DNA of 64,000 bases from Roseomonas sp. GTDB taxonomy: Bacteria > Pseudomonadota > Alphaproteobacteria > Acetobacterales > Acetobacteraceae. Positions 48,512-58,698 of the stretch are shown here, one piece after another. Every line of letters starts with the position of its first letter. The first letter of the stretch is position 1. Below the pieces are notes generated by a model. It did not search any database and was not told the origin of the DNA. It saw only the letters and a program-made list of their open reading frames with translations. The stretch lies in contig JADCGF010000027.1 of assembly GCA_020249145.1 (NCBI GenBank), forward strand, positions 62,001 to 126,000. Reading direction: 5' to 3'. The position numbers and the translations under genes are program-made.

Positions 48512-49533
48512 GCCACACGATCGGACAAAAGGCCCACAGAAAGCCCGTAATTCACTGGCGTATTATAGCGCCGGATGACGCGCAGATTGTGATGGCCAAG
48601 GAATATCTGCCCGCCATTCCCGCGTGCGGGCAACACGATCTGCGTTTCGATATCGGATGAAGGCAGCGGCGACCCATCCGGCTTACGAAAGCCCATGCGG
48701 GCGAAATCGCGCAAGGGGCGCTTGGTTTCCGTATCGGCGCCACTGGCCGAAAACCCCGCTGGCGGGCGCACTTCCCGCCCCCAGGCCTCACCACGCCGCC
48801 AGCCATGCCTTTGGAAGTAATTGGCGATGGAAGCCAGCGCATCGGCGCGACTATCCCAAATGTCGCGCCTGCCATCACCATCGAAATCCACCGCGAGGCG
48901 TTCAAAATTGCTCGGCATGAATTGCGGCTGGCCCATCGCCCCCGCCCATGAGCCCTTCATGCGATCGGCACTTGTGTGGCGGTCATTCAGGATGCGCAAA
49001 GCCGAGATCAATTCATTGCGGAAATAGGCCGCCCGGCGCCCTTCCCAGGCGAGCGTGGCGAGTGCTTCCACCACGCCAAAGCCGCCGGTATTGCCGCCGT
49101 AATTCGTCTCCACGCCCCAAATGGCCACAATCACGGCAGGCGAGACCTGATAGCGCGCTTCAATCCGGCGCAGCAGATCGGCGTTTTCCGCCATCAGGCG
49201 CCGGCCATTTTGAATGCGCGTTGGTGTCAGCATGATCCGGTCGCGGTATTCTTCCCAGGGCATGGCGCCTTCGGCCTGGCGCCTATCCAATTCAATCACG
49301 CGCTGATTGGGTTTGATGGCGGCAAAGGACTGATTCAGGGTCGCATCCGAAATACCGGCGCGGCGAGCATCGGCGCGCACACCTTCCAGGAAGCGTTCAA
49401 AGGACTGGCCAGAGACCGGCTGATAGGCCGGGAAGCCATCGGGTGCGGGGGTTTGGTTGGCGGAATTCGCCTCTGGACTGCAGGCCGCGATCAGGGTCGC
49501 GACTCCGCCAAGCAGGAGCCTTCTTTCGATCAT
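48508..49533 (-). CDS. mltB: Lytic murein transglycosylase (MltB family)
   Basis: Lipoprotein of 341 aa from the ATG at 49533, with lipobox LIAAC (C18). An upstream in-frame ATG at 49587 would add 18 residues that spoil the signal. The catalytic glutamate is E142 in IVAIWGVETNYGG. Substrate-groove motifs are MKGSWAGAMGQPQFMPSNF and DFDGDGRRDIWDSRADALASIANYF in consecutive parts. A C-terminal peptidoglycan-binding-like segment ends in RYNTPVNYGLSVGLLSDRV. It cleaves glycan strands to 1,6-anhydro ends. Confidence 0.92.
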   Translation of the reverse strand: MIERRLLLGGVATLIAACSPEANSANQTPAPDGFPAYQPVSGQSFERFLEGVRADARRAGISDATLNQSFAAIKPNQRVIELDRRQAEGAMPWEEYRDRIMLTPTRIQNGRRLMAENADLLRRIEARYQVSPAVIVAIWGVETNYGGNTGGFGVVEALATLAWEGRRAAYFRNELISALRILNDRHTSADRMKGSWAGAMGQPQFMPSNFERLAVDFDGDGRRDIWDSRADALASIANYFQRHGWRRGEAWGREVRPPAGFSASGADTETKRPLRDFARMGFRKPDGSPLPSSDIETQIVLPARGNGGQIFLGHHNLRVIRRYNTPVNYGLSVGLLSDRVA

Positions 49534-49588
49534 GGCTGCATGTGGTGCCATGCGCCACGGGGCGAGGCAAACGCTTTTATACCCCATA

Positions 49589-49616
49589 TTGGCCAGGGCA
49601 GAACTGATGCTAAACT
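49589..49616 (+). promoter_or_regulatory. Possible promoter of the MmgE/PrpD gene
   Basis: TTGGCC (49589-49594), 16-bp spacer, TAAACT (49611-49616), about 26 bp before the ATG, in the divergent gap with mltB. A strong AAGGAGGA ribosome-binding site follows. Confidence 0.4.
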
Positions 49617-49641
49617 GGGGGCTTAACCAAGGAGGAATGCC

Positions 49642-51042
49642 ATGGCCGCCGTCACCCGCGAACTTGCCGCCTTTGTCGCTGGGCTTCGTTATGAAAGCCT
49701 GCCGGCCAGCGTACAGGAACGCACACGCTTCCTGATCCTGGACCTTGTCGGCAATATGCTGCGCGGTCGGTATGAGGCCGAAAGCACGCCGCCCCTTCTG
49801 GCCGCGGCCCGCGCGCTTGGCCTCACTGGGGGGTCCGCCGCCGTATTCGGGGATTCACAGCGCTATACCCCGGCGGGTGCCGCGCTGATCAATGGCGCCA
49901 TGGCGCATTCGCTGGATTTTGATGACACGCATGCCGCGGGCACGCTGCATCCCGGTGCACCGGTGATCCCTGCCGCCCTTGCCGCCGCCGAGATGACCGG
50001 CGCCGATGGCAAGACTGTACTCGCCGCGATTGTGGCTGGGTATGAAACCACCTGCCGGCTGGCACTCGCTTTGCCCGGCGGAGATCACTACGACCGTGGC
50101 TACCACCCAACCGCGACCTGTGGCGCCTTTGGCGCGGCGGCGGCGGCGGGGCGCGTCTTTGGCTTTACCCCGGCACAGATGGAAGATGCCTTTGGCATCG
50201 CGCTTTCCCAGGCCGCGGGCAGCCTGCAATTCCTCGCCAATGGCGCCTGGACCAAGCGCTTCCAGGTGGGGTGGAGCGCGCTGAACGGGCTTGCCGCCGC
50301 AACCATCGCGCGAGAGGGTTTCCGTGGCGCCGGTGAGGCCATTGAAGGCAAGGCCGGCTTCCTGCGCGCCTATGCCCCGAACCCAAAGCCTGAGCGCGTG
50401 CTACAGGATTTGGGGACGGCGTGGGAGCTGATGCAGACCGCCGTGAAGCCTTATCCTTCCTGCCGCTATGGCCATGCGAGTGTGGATGCCGCGCTGGCTT
50501 TGCGTGCCGAGCTTGGCCTGAAGGTCGAGGAAATTGAAAGCGTGATCATGGGCTTGCCGAATAAGGGCATGCTGTTGGTGGGCGCGCCGCGCGACTACAA
50601 GCAGAATCCGCAGAATATCGTGGATGGCCAGTTCAGCGGGCCGTTTGTGGTAGCCTGCGCCCTGGCGCGCGGCCATTTTGGTTGGGATTCCTATGCCTGG
50701 CTGCAGGATAAGGATATTCGCGCGCTGATGGCGAAAATCCTGCCGGAAGAAGATGCCGATGTGCAGGCCGAATTCCCGACCTTCATGTCGGGCAAGCTGA
50801 CCATCAAGGCGCGCGGGCAAAACTTTGTGCGCCACATCAAGATCCCGAAGGGCGAGCCCGACAATTTCCTGACGGAAGCTGAACTCCGCGCCAAATTCCA
50901 TGGCCTGGCCGATGCGGTGCTGGGCGCTGAGCGCGCCAAGCAATTGGCCGATGCTGTGATTGGGCTTGATCAGGCGGGCGATGTGAATGCGCTGATGCGC
51001 CTTGGCGCCCCCCTTGTCGCGCAGCGCATGGCGGGCGAATAG
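49642..51042 (+). CDS. MmgE/PrpD family protein
   Basis: 466-aa member of the MmgE/PrpD fold (2-methylcitrate dehydratase, cis-aconitate decarboxylase, iminodisuccinate epimerase and many unassigned). Typical stretches are FLILDLVGNMLRGR, LINGAMAHSLDFDDTHAAGTLHPGAPVIPA in consecutive parts, YDRGYHPTATCGAFGAAAAAG, and KPYPSCRYGHASVDA. The HSLDFDDTH motif marks the active-site region. No prpB, prpC or acnD is nearby, so methylcitrate-cycle function is not supported; the substrate is unknown. A strong ribosome-binding site fixes the start. Confidence 0.85.
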   Translation: MAAVTRELAAFVAGLRYESLPASVQERTRFLILDLVGNMLRGRYEAESTPPLLAAARALGLTGGSAAVFGDSQRYTPAGAALINGAMAHSLDFDDTHAAGTLHPGAPVIPAALAAAEMTGADGKTVLAAIVAGYETTCRLALALPGGDHYDRGYHPTATCGAFGAAAAAGRVFGFTPAQMEDAFGIALSQAAGSLQFLANGAWTKRFQVGWSALNGLAAATIAREGFRGAGEAIEGKAGFLRAYAPNPKPERVLQDLGTAWELMQTAVKPYPSCRYGHASVDAALALRAELGLKVEEIESVIMGLPNKGMLLVGAPRDYKQNPQNIVDGQFSGPFVVACALARGHFGWDSYAWLQDKDIRALMAKILPEEDADVQAEFPTFMSGKLTIKARGQNFVRHIKIPKGEPDNFLTEAELRAKFHGLADAVLGAERAKQLADAVIGLDQAGDVNALMRLGAPLVAQRMAGE

Positions 51043-51057
51043 GCGGCCTGCTTTCGC

Positions 51058-51087
51058 AGCCTTGCGGCGAGGTGTCGCAGCAAGGCT
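51058..51087 (+). terminator. Hairpin after the MmgE/PrpD gene
   Basis: AGCCTTGC (51058-51065) pairs with GCAAGGCT (51080-51087). It lies 15 bp after the stop and just before tRNA-Ser. There is no T-run, so termination strength is uncertain. Confidence 0.4.
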
Positions 51088-51090
51088 TAT

Positions 51091-51177
51091 GGATGGGTGG
51101 CCGAGCGGTTTAAGGCACCGGTCTTGAAAACCGGCGTAGGTGCAAGCCTACCGTGGGTTCGAATCCCACCCCATCCG
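51091..51177 (+). tRNA. tRNA-Ser (anticodon TGA)
   Basis: 87-nt class II tRNA. Acceptor GGATGGG/CCCATCC, anticodon stem CCGGT/ACCGG with loop CTTGAAA, long variable arm (GTAGGTGCAAGCCTAC), T-loop TTCGAAT, discriminator G. CCA is not encoded. Confidence 0.95.
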
Positions 51178-51523
51178 AATTCCTTAAATCCAAGCTAGAG
51201 CCGCCGCATATGTCCGGAATTTACGTGGACAAATCGCCAACTTTGTCTGACCCGATACGTAACATTATACCCCATGCTCGCGGTCATTAGGGGGTAATCG
51301 CGGAGGCATGGGCAGGCGCTCTGTGTCGCGGCAAGCGCAATCGGCTGATCAAAACCGTCAAGCGTCATGGCCAGTGTCTATGCCTTTTTGCTACGCGCCT
51401 TGAACGCGACCATATCCCCGCGCTCTATGCTCGGAAAGATTGATGTCCATCAAAGACATCCGTCAGCAATTACGCCTAGCTTGGTCCGATGCAGCGTCAC
51501 CAGATTGCTGCGCAAGGATCATC
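51178..51523. other. 346-bp gap after tRNA-Ser, nothing recognised
   Basis: No supported gene. The stretch is more mixed in composition than its surroundings and lies 3' of a tRNA gene, a common integration side. I found no repeat of the tRNA 3' end and no integrase fragment. Confidence 0.4.
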
Positions 51524-52105
51524 ATGTCCATCATGCAGGGCCTACGGGCCTATCACGCCGTTCTCGGCCTTTTGGTCATCGCGGCATTTCTGACCGGCGA
51601 ACTTGGTATGATCCACGCCGTGCTGGGCTACACAATCGCGGTCATCATCGGGGGACGCTTAATTGCTGCCCTCTCAGGTCTTCGGCAACTGGGCCTTTCA
51701 CGTTTCTACCCGCAGTTCGATGGGCTGACGCTCGGTAATGCGTCCACCCACCCAGCCATCAGCAAGACGCTGCTGGCCGGTATTGCCGTCTGCCTGATCT
51801 TGGCTACGGCCACCGGTATCGCCTTGGATCGCGGCAGGACGCTTGGGTTGGCAACCAGCGTCGTCGTCACGGAGGCCCATGCGCGTGATGATCGCCATGA
51901 ACGCCGCCGAGACGCAGAAGGCGTTGGCGGAAAGCAAGAAGAAGGTATCCTCGGCGAAACGCATGAGGGGCTGTCGAACTTGCTCATGATCATCGTCGGG
52001 CTTCACGTCGCTTACCTGTTTCTTTTTAAGCGCCCGCTTGCGCGCTTCATGCTTTTCCGCGCGGCCCCCAACTCCCGTCAGGTAAAAACGGATCGCACTC
52101 CCTGA
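51524..52105 (+). CDS. Cytochrome b561-like membrane protein
   Basis: 194-aa protein resembling the cytochrome b561/Ni-Fe-hydrogenase b-subunit family. The ATG at 51524 has AAGGA upstream; a longer frame from 51440 adds unconserved residues. Four hydrophobic segments carry candidate haem histidines in LRAYHAVLG, LGMIHAVLGY and VGLHVAYLFLF. The soluble loop AHARDDRHERRRDAEGVGGK is unusually charged. Such proteins often pair with a small cytochrome c or a molybdo-oxidoreductase, neither present, so the electron partner is unknown. Confidence 0.7.
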   Translation: MSIMQGLRAYHAVLGLLVIAAFLTGELGMIHAVLGYTIAVIIGGRLIAALSGLRQLGLSRFYPQFDGLTLGNASTHPAISKTLLAGIAVCLILATATGIALDRGRTLGLATSVVVTEAHARDDRHERRRDAEGVGGKQEEGILGETHEGLSNLLMIIVGLHVAYLFLFKRPLARFMLFRAAPNSRQVKTDRTP

Positions 52106-52173
52106 GGCGTGATGCGCGTGAAGCAACGCCTGCTCATCAAGGCGTAGAATGCCGTTACGAGAGGGAGTGTTCC

Positions 52174-52560
52174 ATGCTGCGCCATCTCGGCGGCGTCATG
52201 CATCACGCTGGCAAGGCGGGTATTGGCGTTAAGGCCATTCGCATTCTTGCAGGTGGTGCGCTGAGTGGTTCAGAAGATCGCAGCCCCCTTGGCGTGCCAA
52301 AAGTGGAACCCATTGCCTCCGGCACCAGTTATGCCGCGGATGTGCAAGCGGCGCGGCGCCTGTTGCCGCTGATTGGGGCAGGCTATGCGAAGGATTTGGT
52401 TGAATTGGCGCTGCGCTTTTCCGCCATGCCGCGCGATATCAGTACGGTATTGGTGGGTACGGCCAGCATCGCGGAACTGGACCATGCTGTGGCGGCGATC
52501 AATCAAGGGCCGCTCCCGGCCGAGGCAAATGCCATGATCAATCAGCTACAGCATGGCTGA
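52174..52560 (+). pseudogene. C-terminal remnant of an aldo/keto reductase
   Basis: 128-codon frame whose last 110 or so residues match the end of aldo/keto reductases of the L-fucose/D-threo-aldose dehydrogenase type: GIGVKAIRILAGGALSG, VEPIASGTSYAADVQAARR and DISTVLVGTASIAELDHA. A full enzyme needs about 300-340 aa with the N-terminal barrel and catalytic Tyr/Lys/Asp, which are absent. Upstream in-frame sequence after the stop at 52027 does not resemble the family. Interpreted as a truncated relic, although it could still be translated. Confidence 0.65.
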
Positions 52561-52574
52561 GATAACAAGGCGGC

Positions 52575-53954
52575 TTATGTTCGTTTTGGTTGGCCCGCAG
52601 CGCGGCATTCGGCGGCGCTGGGACGCTTCAGGCCCATAATATCGCGCAGCGTGCTGCCGGGATAATCCTTCTGGAACACGCCTCGACGCTGCAATTCAGG
52701 CACAACAAGACGCACGAAATCCTCATAAGCGCCGGGGATATGCGTGGCGGCCATCACAAAGCCATCGCAGGCGCCGCCATGGAACCATTCTTCCATCTGA
52801 TCCGCGACCTGCTTTGGCGTGCCGACAAAGGCGTGATGTTCATGTACCGTGCCGCGACCGGAAACCTCCACAAAATCGCGCACGCTTGGGTTCTTCTTGC
52901 CTGAGAGCATGATCACGCGATCACGAAAACCATGCCAGGAAAGCCCCGCCAATTCGTCATCCGTTAGAGGTTCATCATAGGGCTTGCTACCAAGATCCCA
53001 GTTCAGCACTTCAGAAAGTAGCGTCAGCCCATCAATGGGCCGCGCGGTGCTTTCGATCACTGCCTTTTTCTCGGCGGCCATATCGGCGCTTTCGGCGGGA
53101 ATAGCGTAGCAGGCAGGCAGGATTTTCACGCTATCAGGATCGCGGCCTTCGGCGGCAACGGCGGTGCGGAATTCACGATACTGCTTCTTGCCATTTTCCA
53201 GATTGGGATAGATTACGAAAACCGCCTCACCCCAACGCGCGGCAAAGCTGCGGCCACGGCCGCTTTGCCCCGCCTGCAACAACACAGGATGGCCCTGCGG
53301 CGAACGCGGCACGGTAAACGGCCCGCGCGATTTGAAATACTTGCCCTGATGATCCAGCCGCCGCACCCCATCAGGCTTGGCGAAGGCGCCTGATTCCTTA
53401 TCCACAATCAGCGCATCATCATCCCAAGCACCCCAATGGCCCATCACCACTTCCATGAATTCATCCGCGCGATCGTAACGCAGATCATGTTCCAGATGTT
53501 CGCTATGGCCAAAATTCAGCGCCTCACTATTGTTCAATGACGTCACGATATTCCACGCGACGCGCCCATGTGTCATCAGATCGGCGGTCGCGAAAAGCCG
53601 CGCCACGTGATAGGGTTCGTAATAGGTGGTGGAATAAGTGGCGCCGAGCCCGATGCGCTTGGTGGCTGCGGACATCATCATCACGATGGTCAGCGGATCA
53701 AGCTTCACCGCGCGCACACCATGGGCCACCGTATTGCGGAAATCATTGGCGTAGATATCAGGCATCGCCAGGCGATCATCGAAGAAGGCCATGTGGAATT
53801 TGCCATCTTCCAGAATGCGCGCGATGCGCTGGTAGTAATCCGGCGTCAGAAAATCGCTCATAGAAGCGGGGTGACGCCAGGAACCGGGCAGGTTGGAACA
53901 ATTCTGCGCCTGCAAAAAGGCGACCATGGTCATTTGGCGATTGGCGCTTGTCAT
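52575..53954 (-). CDS. LLM-class flavin-dependent monooxygenase (NtaA/SnaA/DszA type)
   Basis: 459-aa FMNH2-dependent monooxygenase of the bacterial luciferase-like group that oxidises substrates such as nitrilotriacetate, pristinamycin or dibenzothiophene sulfone. Typical stretches: FHMAFFDDRLAMPD, TYSTTYYEPYHVARLFATAD, GRVAWNIVTSLNNSEALNFG, YDRADEFMEVV and HPVLLQAGQSGRGRSFAAR. A separate flavin reductase would be needed and is not encoded here. It lies 18 bp downstream of the DUF4387 gene and probably belongs to the same operon as the AtuA-like gene. Substrate unknown. Confidence 0.87.
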   Translation of the reverse strand: MTSANRQMTMVAFLQAQNCSNLPGSWRHPASMSDFLTPDYYQRIARILEDGKFHMAFFDDRLAMPDIYANDFRNTVAHGVRAVKLDPLTIVMMMSAATKRIGLGATYSTTYYEPYHVARLFATADLMTHGRVAWNIVTSLNNSEALNFGHSEHLEHDLRYDRADEFMEVVMGHWGAWDDDALIVDKESGAFAKPDGVRRLDHQGKYFKSRGPFTVPRSPQGHPVLLQAGQSGRGRSFAARWGEAVFVIYPNLENGKKQYREFRTAVAAEGRDPDSVKILPACYAIPAESADMAAEKKAVIESTARPIDGLTLLSEVLNWDLGSKPYDEPLTDDELAGLSWHGFRDRVIMLSGKKNPSVRDFVEVSGRGTVHEHHAFVGTPKQVADQMEEWFHGGACDGFVMAATHIPGAYEDFVRLVVPELQRRGVFQKDYPGSTLRDIMGLKRPSAAECRAAGQPKRT

Positions 53955-53972
53955 TGGAAAAACCCCTTCGGA

Positions 53973-54284
53973 TCAGACGGGAATATCAACATCAAGCAGC
54001 GGCGCATGCTGCTGGCAGCCATAGACATCGGTATCGCCAATGCCCCCCGCCGGCACCAGGCGCGGAAAGGTCGCCTTGATCGCCATGGCTGCGTCATAAG
54101 GCGTCAGCAGCACATCCTTGGGTGCCACGCCATAAAGCCGTGCAAATAGCGCTTCGGTGATCACGCCGGAAGCGCGCACTTTCTGATACAGCGCGGCATC
54201 ATCGAAGACGATATCAATGGTCAGATCAAACGGCCCGGCATTCTTGCTTTTGCAGATTCGCGCCAAATCACGGATGCGTGCCAT
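53973..54284 (-). CDS. DUF4387 protein (AtuA C-terminal-like partner)
   Basis: 103-aa protein of the DUF4387 family, recognised from IRDLARICKSKNAGPFDLTIDIVF and LYGVAPKDVLLTPYDAAMAIKATFPR (in parts). Related sequences form the C-terminal domain of AtuA-like proteins or a separate small partner beside them, as here. The ATG at 54284 is preferred; a GAGGAGG lies within the end of the upstream gene, implying translational coupling. The biochemical role is not established. Confidence 0.8.
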   Translation of the reverse strand: MARIRDLARICKSKNAGPFDLTIDIVFDDAALYQKVRASGVITEALFARLYGVAPKDVLLTPYDAAMAIKATFPRLVPAGGIGDTDVYGCQQHAPLLDVDIPV

Positions 54285-54292
54285 TTGCTGCC

Positions 54293-55654
54293 TCAAACCT
54301 CCTCATAGGAAATCGGGAAAATCTCGCGCGGGTCATCCAACTCCAGCACGTGATAAATGCTGAAGCGATAGACTGGGCCAACTGGGATGTCGGAAGGCGA
54401 GAAAGGAAAGGCCATATTGCCTTCGCGGCAAAGCCGGCCTGGGAAATCCGTATGCAGCATATTGGTGCGCGCAATGCCAAGCACGGCGGCGGCGATTTCC
54501 TGCGTATCGGCAATCACTTCAATCACAAAGCCCACTTCATGGCCGGCAACATCACGCACTGGTTCACGCGCGCCCATCACGCCATCCAGCCCATAGGTGC
54601 GGATGGTGAGCGTATAGCTTTCCGGCGCGGCGCCGAAAGCCTGCGCCTTTTCCCGCACAATGCCGCGCACTTCTTCCAGGAATAGCGGCAGGCGCGCGAT
54701 CAATAGCGGGTCGCGCGTGCCGCAGATGGAAATGCTGCGATAGCCCGCCATTTCCACACCTTCCAGCTTCACCGTGTATTGCGAAGCCGGGGTCCAGCGC
54801 ATGCCGGAAATGCGCACGGCGCGATCACTCAGCGCATCAAAGCGACAATCCGAAGTATCCAGCATGCCGCCTGGTTCAATGTGATGAATTGGGCTGCTGT
54901 TTTCATGCAGCGAATGATTGGCGATGGAAAGCGGCGTGCAGCGACGAATGGGGTTCATCGGTTCGCATTCCACGCCATCTTCGCGCACCGTCACCAGCAG
55001 GCAATCATGGCCCTTCGGGATGGAAGGGGTCGCGCCGCACTCCAGCATTTTGCCGGCATACCAGGCGGGCGCGGGCGGCAATTGCGCGCGGATGGCGGCG
55101 GCAGCCCAAGGCGCGGGATCACTCGCGCGGCCCGCCAGGATCACCTGCGCGCCATTATCCAAAGCCTCCATAAAGGGTTCCGGGCCCATCATGGCGACAA
55201 CACGGCTGGCGCGATCAAGAACATCGCTGGAAAGCGCTGGCTGATTACTGAGCGGGTGGATGCGCCCCGCCGCCAACCGGCGCTGTAATTCGGCGCGCGG
55301 AGGTTCGGCGCGGATCAGCGCCATGCGGAAATGCAGCCCTTCTTCCGCGGCAATGTCGCGCACCAACTGCGCTGTCAGATCAAGATGCGGATCGCCCCCT
55401 GCGCCGCCAGAGGTGCCAATCATCAGCGGAATGCCGGCGCCAATCGCGGCGCGCAGCATCAGGCGTAAATCGCGCTTGATCGCCATGGTGGAACAAAAAG
55501 GCACGCCCGCGCCCAGGTAATGCGGGCCAGGATCAACGCTGCCGCCATCAACGCCGATGATATGCGGGTCGCGCGCCATGCCGGCTTGCAGGCTCGCTTC
55601 CGGGAAACCGTAGCCCAGAATCGCACTGGTCGAGAGAAGGCGAATTTCCTTCAT
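54293..55654 (-). CDS. AtuA-like acyclic terpene utilisation family protein (DUF1446)
   Basis: 453-aa protein of the DUF1446/AtuA family. Recognisable stretches: IRLLSTSAILGYGFPEASL, GVDGGSVDPGPHYLGAG, LMIGTSGGAGGDPHLDLT, ILAGRASDPAPWAAAAIRA and RTNMLHTDFPGRLCREGNMAF (in parts). AtuA is required for citronellol/geraniol catabolism in Pseudomonas, but most relatives, including those paired with DUF4387, act in unidentified pathways. No atuC/atuF carboxylase is nearby, so terpene degradation is not supported. First gene of the AtuA-like/DUF4387/LLM set. Confidence 0.83.
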   Translation of the reverse strand: MKEIRLLSTSAILGYGFPEASLQAGMARDPHIIGVDGGSVDPGPHYLGAGVPFCSTMAIKRDLRLMLRAAIGAGIPLMIGTSGGAGGDPHLDLTAQLVRDIAAEEGLHFRMALIRAEPPRAELQRRLAAGRIHPLSNQPALSSDVLDRASRVVAMMGPEPFMEALDNGAQVILAGRASDPAPWAAAAIRAQLPPAPAWYAGKMLECGATPSIPKGHDCLLVTVREDGVECEPMNPIRRCTPLSIANHSLHENSSPIHHIEPGGMLDTSDCRFDALSDRAVRISGMRWTPASQYTVKLEGVEMAGYRSISICGTRDPLLIARLPLFLEEVRGIVREKAQAFGAAPESYTLTIRTYGLDGVMGAREPVRDVAGHEVGFVIEVIADTQEIAAAVLGIARTNMLHTDFPGRLCREGNMAFPFSPSDIPVGPVYRFSIYHVLELDDPREIFPISYEEV

Positions 55655-55747
55655 GCCGTTTCCTGCCGTTTATCGGCGCGGCTTACGCCACGCTTAGCAT
55701 CAAGGCTGCCATGAAGAAGGCCGCGCGTATAGCGCCGCCGAGGCCTG

Positions 55748-56875
55748 TTACAGCAGCACCATATCGTCGCGGTGGATGATCTCATCCCGCCCGCGCCAGC
55801 CGAGGATCTTTTCCAAAGCTTCGCTGCGATGCCCGGCGATCAGCCGCGCCGCATCCGCATCATAAGCGCTAAGCCCGCGCGCCAATTCAACGCCTTCCGC
55901 ATCGTGCACGCTGACGGGATCGCCGCGCGAAAAATCGCCTTCCACGGCGCGCACGCCGGCGGGCAGCAGCGATGATCCGCGCTTAAGCGCGCGGGCCGCG
56001 CCGGCATCCACCACCAGCGCACCAAGCGGCGCCAGGCTGCCCGCGATCCAGCGCTTGCGGGCGCTGCGGCCTTCCGGCAGCGGCAGGAACCAGGTGCAGC
56101 GCGCCCCTTCTTCCAGTGCGCGCAGCGGATGGTCACGTTGGCCGAGCGCAATCGCCATCGCCGTCCCGGCCCCGGTTGCGATGCGCGCGGCAATCAGTTT
56201 TGTCCGCATCCCGCCTGAGGAATAGCCGGGCGGCGGTTCGCCACCCATGGCCATGATTTCATCCGTCAGGCGTTCCACCACGGGCAGATGCTGCGCTGCC
56301 GGGTCCTTGCGCGGATCGGCCGTGTAAAGACCATCAATGTCGGACAGCAGCAGCAGCGCATCGGCCTGGATCATCTCGGCCACGCGGGCCGCCAAGCGAT
56401 CATTATCGCCGAAGCGAATTTCCGCCGTGGCGACAGTATCGTTTTCATTGATCACGGGCACGCAGCCGAGATTGATCAGCGTGGCCAGCGTGGCGCGCGC
56501 ATTCAGATAGCGCCGGCGATCTTCCGAATCTTCCAGCGTCAGCAGCAATTGCGCCGCATTCAACCCATGCGCGGCGAGGGCTTCCTGCCAGGCGCCGGCC
56601 AGGCGAATCTGCCCAACCGCGGCAGCGGCTTGTTTTTCTTCCAGCCGTAAGCGCCTGCGCGTCAGCCCCAGCGCCTTGCGCGCCAATGCAATGGCGCCGG
56701 AAGATACCACCACCACTTCAGCGCCCCGCGCCCGCAACGCCGCAATATCTGCGGCGACGGAAGCAAGCCAAGCGGCGCGCGGCGCGGCGGTGGCGTTATC
56801 CACCACCAGCGCGGAGCCGATCTTCACCACAATGCGCTTGGCATCCTTGAAGCGGGGCTGGGCCGGGTTGATCAT
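55748..56875 (-). CDS. proB: Glutamate 5-kinase
   Basis: First enzyme of proline synthesis, 375 aa. The amino-acid-kinase domain has [59 protein letters not shown] (in parts) and [17 protein letters not shown]-terminal PUA domain follows ([22 protein letters not shown]). The full length with PUA is typical of proteobacterial ProB, which is feedback-inhibited by proline. It starts 33 bp after obgE; the obgE-proB order is common in alphaproteobacteria. Confidence 0.95.
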   Translation of the reverse strand: MINPAQPRFKDAKRIVVKIGSALVVDNATAAPRAAWLASVAADIAALRARGAEVVVVSSGAIALARKALGLTRRRLRLEEKQAAAAVGQIRLAGAWQEALAAHGLNAAQLLLTLEDSEDRRRYLNARATLATLINLGCVPVINENDTVATAEIRFGDNDRLAARVAEMIQADALLLLSDIDGLYTADPRKDPAAQHLPVVERLTDEIMAMGGEPPPGYSSGGMRTKLIAARIATGAGTAMAIALGQRDHPLRALEEGARCTWFLPLPEGRSARKRWIAGSLAPLGALVVDAGAARALKRGSSLLPAGVRAVEGDFSRGDPVSVHDAEGVELARGLSAYDADAARLIAGHRSEALEKILGWRGRDEIIHRDDMVLL

Positions 56876-56908
56876 ACCGCTGCGCTTACCATGGCAAAGC
56901 GGGGCCTG

Positions 56909-57907
<999 letters not shown>

Positions 57908-57929
57908 TCAATCCGTGGGGCATCACGGC

Positions 57930-57964
57930 CCCAAAAACAAAACGAGGGTCCCAAGGGACCCTCG
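57930..57964 (-). terminator. Rho-independent terminator after rpmA
   Basis: CGAGGGTCCC (57943-57952) and GGGACCCTCG (57955-57964) form a perfect 10-bp stem with a 2-nt loop, followed on the minus strand by TTTTGTTTTT. It lies between rpmA and obgE and should end most of the rplU-rpmA transcript. Confidence 0.85.
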
Positions 57965-57991
57965 CCTTCAGGGATATACTGGAAGCTAGGG

Positions 57992-58261
57992 TTATTCCGC
58001 AGCCTGCGGCAGCGGCTGCACATTGACATGCACGCGGCCTTCGGACTTGCGTTCGAACACCACGCGGCCATCCACGGCGGCGTGCAGGCTATGCTGGCGG
58101 CCAGCATAGACATTGTCACCCGGGATCATCTTGGTGCCGCGCTGCGTGACGATGATAGAGCCGGCATTGACCGACTGACCACCAAACAGCTTCACGCCGA
58201 GGCGCTTACCGGCAGAATCGCGACCATTGCGCGAAGAACCGCCTGCTTTCTTATGTGCCAT
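57992..58261 (-). CDS. rpmA: 50S ribosomal protein L27
   Basis: Ribosomal protein near the peptidyl-transferase centre, 89 aa. It begins [20 protein letters not shown] and has [21 protein letters not shown] and the [20 protein letters not shown] core. The flexible N-terminus starts directly with AHKK, so no cleaved pre-sequence is present. 18 bp after rplU. Confidence 0.97.
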   Translation of the reverse strand: MAHKKAGGSSRNGRDSAGKRLGVKLFGGQSVNAGSIIVTQRGTKMIPGDNVYAGRQHSLHAAVDGRVVFERKSEGRVHVNVQPLPQAAE

Positions 58262-58279
58262 GGCTGGGTCCCTTTCCGA

Positions 58280-58597
58280 TCAGGCAGCGTTGATGGAGGC
58301 GATGCGCAGCACGGTCTGATGCTGGCGATGGCCGTTCTTGCGGCGGCTATTCTGACGGCGGCGCTTCTTGAAGATCAGGATGCGGTCGCCGCGATTCTGT
58401 TCCACCACGGTCGCGGTCACGCTGGCGCCCGGCACGGTCGGCGCGCCGATGGCCAGGCCCGCTTCGGTCGCGATGGCCAGAACGTCATGGATCGTCACGG
58501 TGGCGCCGGGTTCGGCATCCAACCGTTCAACGGTAAGCACGGCGTCCGGCGTGACGCGGTATTGCTTGCCGCCGGTGCGGATAACTGCATAGGTCAT
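58280..58597 (-). CDS. rplU: 50S ribosomal protein L21
   Basis: Large-subunit protein of 105 aa that binds 23S rRNA. It begins [20 protein letters not shown] and contains the basic [22 protein letters not shown] RNA-binding stretch. It is transcribed with rpmA from the promoter at 58699-58727. The 95-nt leader can form GC-rich hairpins, which may be an autoregulatory site, though this is not shown. Confidence 0.97.
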   Translation of the reverse strand: MTYAVIRTGGKQYRVTPDAVLTVERLDAEPGATVTIHDVLAIATEAGLAIGAPTVPGASVTATVVEQNRGDRILIFKKRRRQNSRRKNGHRQHQTVLRIASINAA

Positions 58598-58698
58598 GGG
58601 GATGCCCCGAAACTCTTTCTAAAGCGTGACTGCCAAGCCCCTGCCACAGGCAAAAGCCCACCGCCCCAGGCGCAGGGCGCCGGGCCGGAAAGAGCGCG

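Noticed and set aside
51367..51738. 123-codon frame overlapping the cytochrome b561-like gene
   Set aside because: It is an out-of-frame shadow rich in Arg and His with no family resemblance; the b561 frame explains the region.
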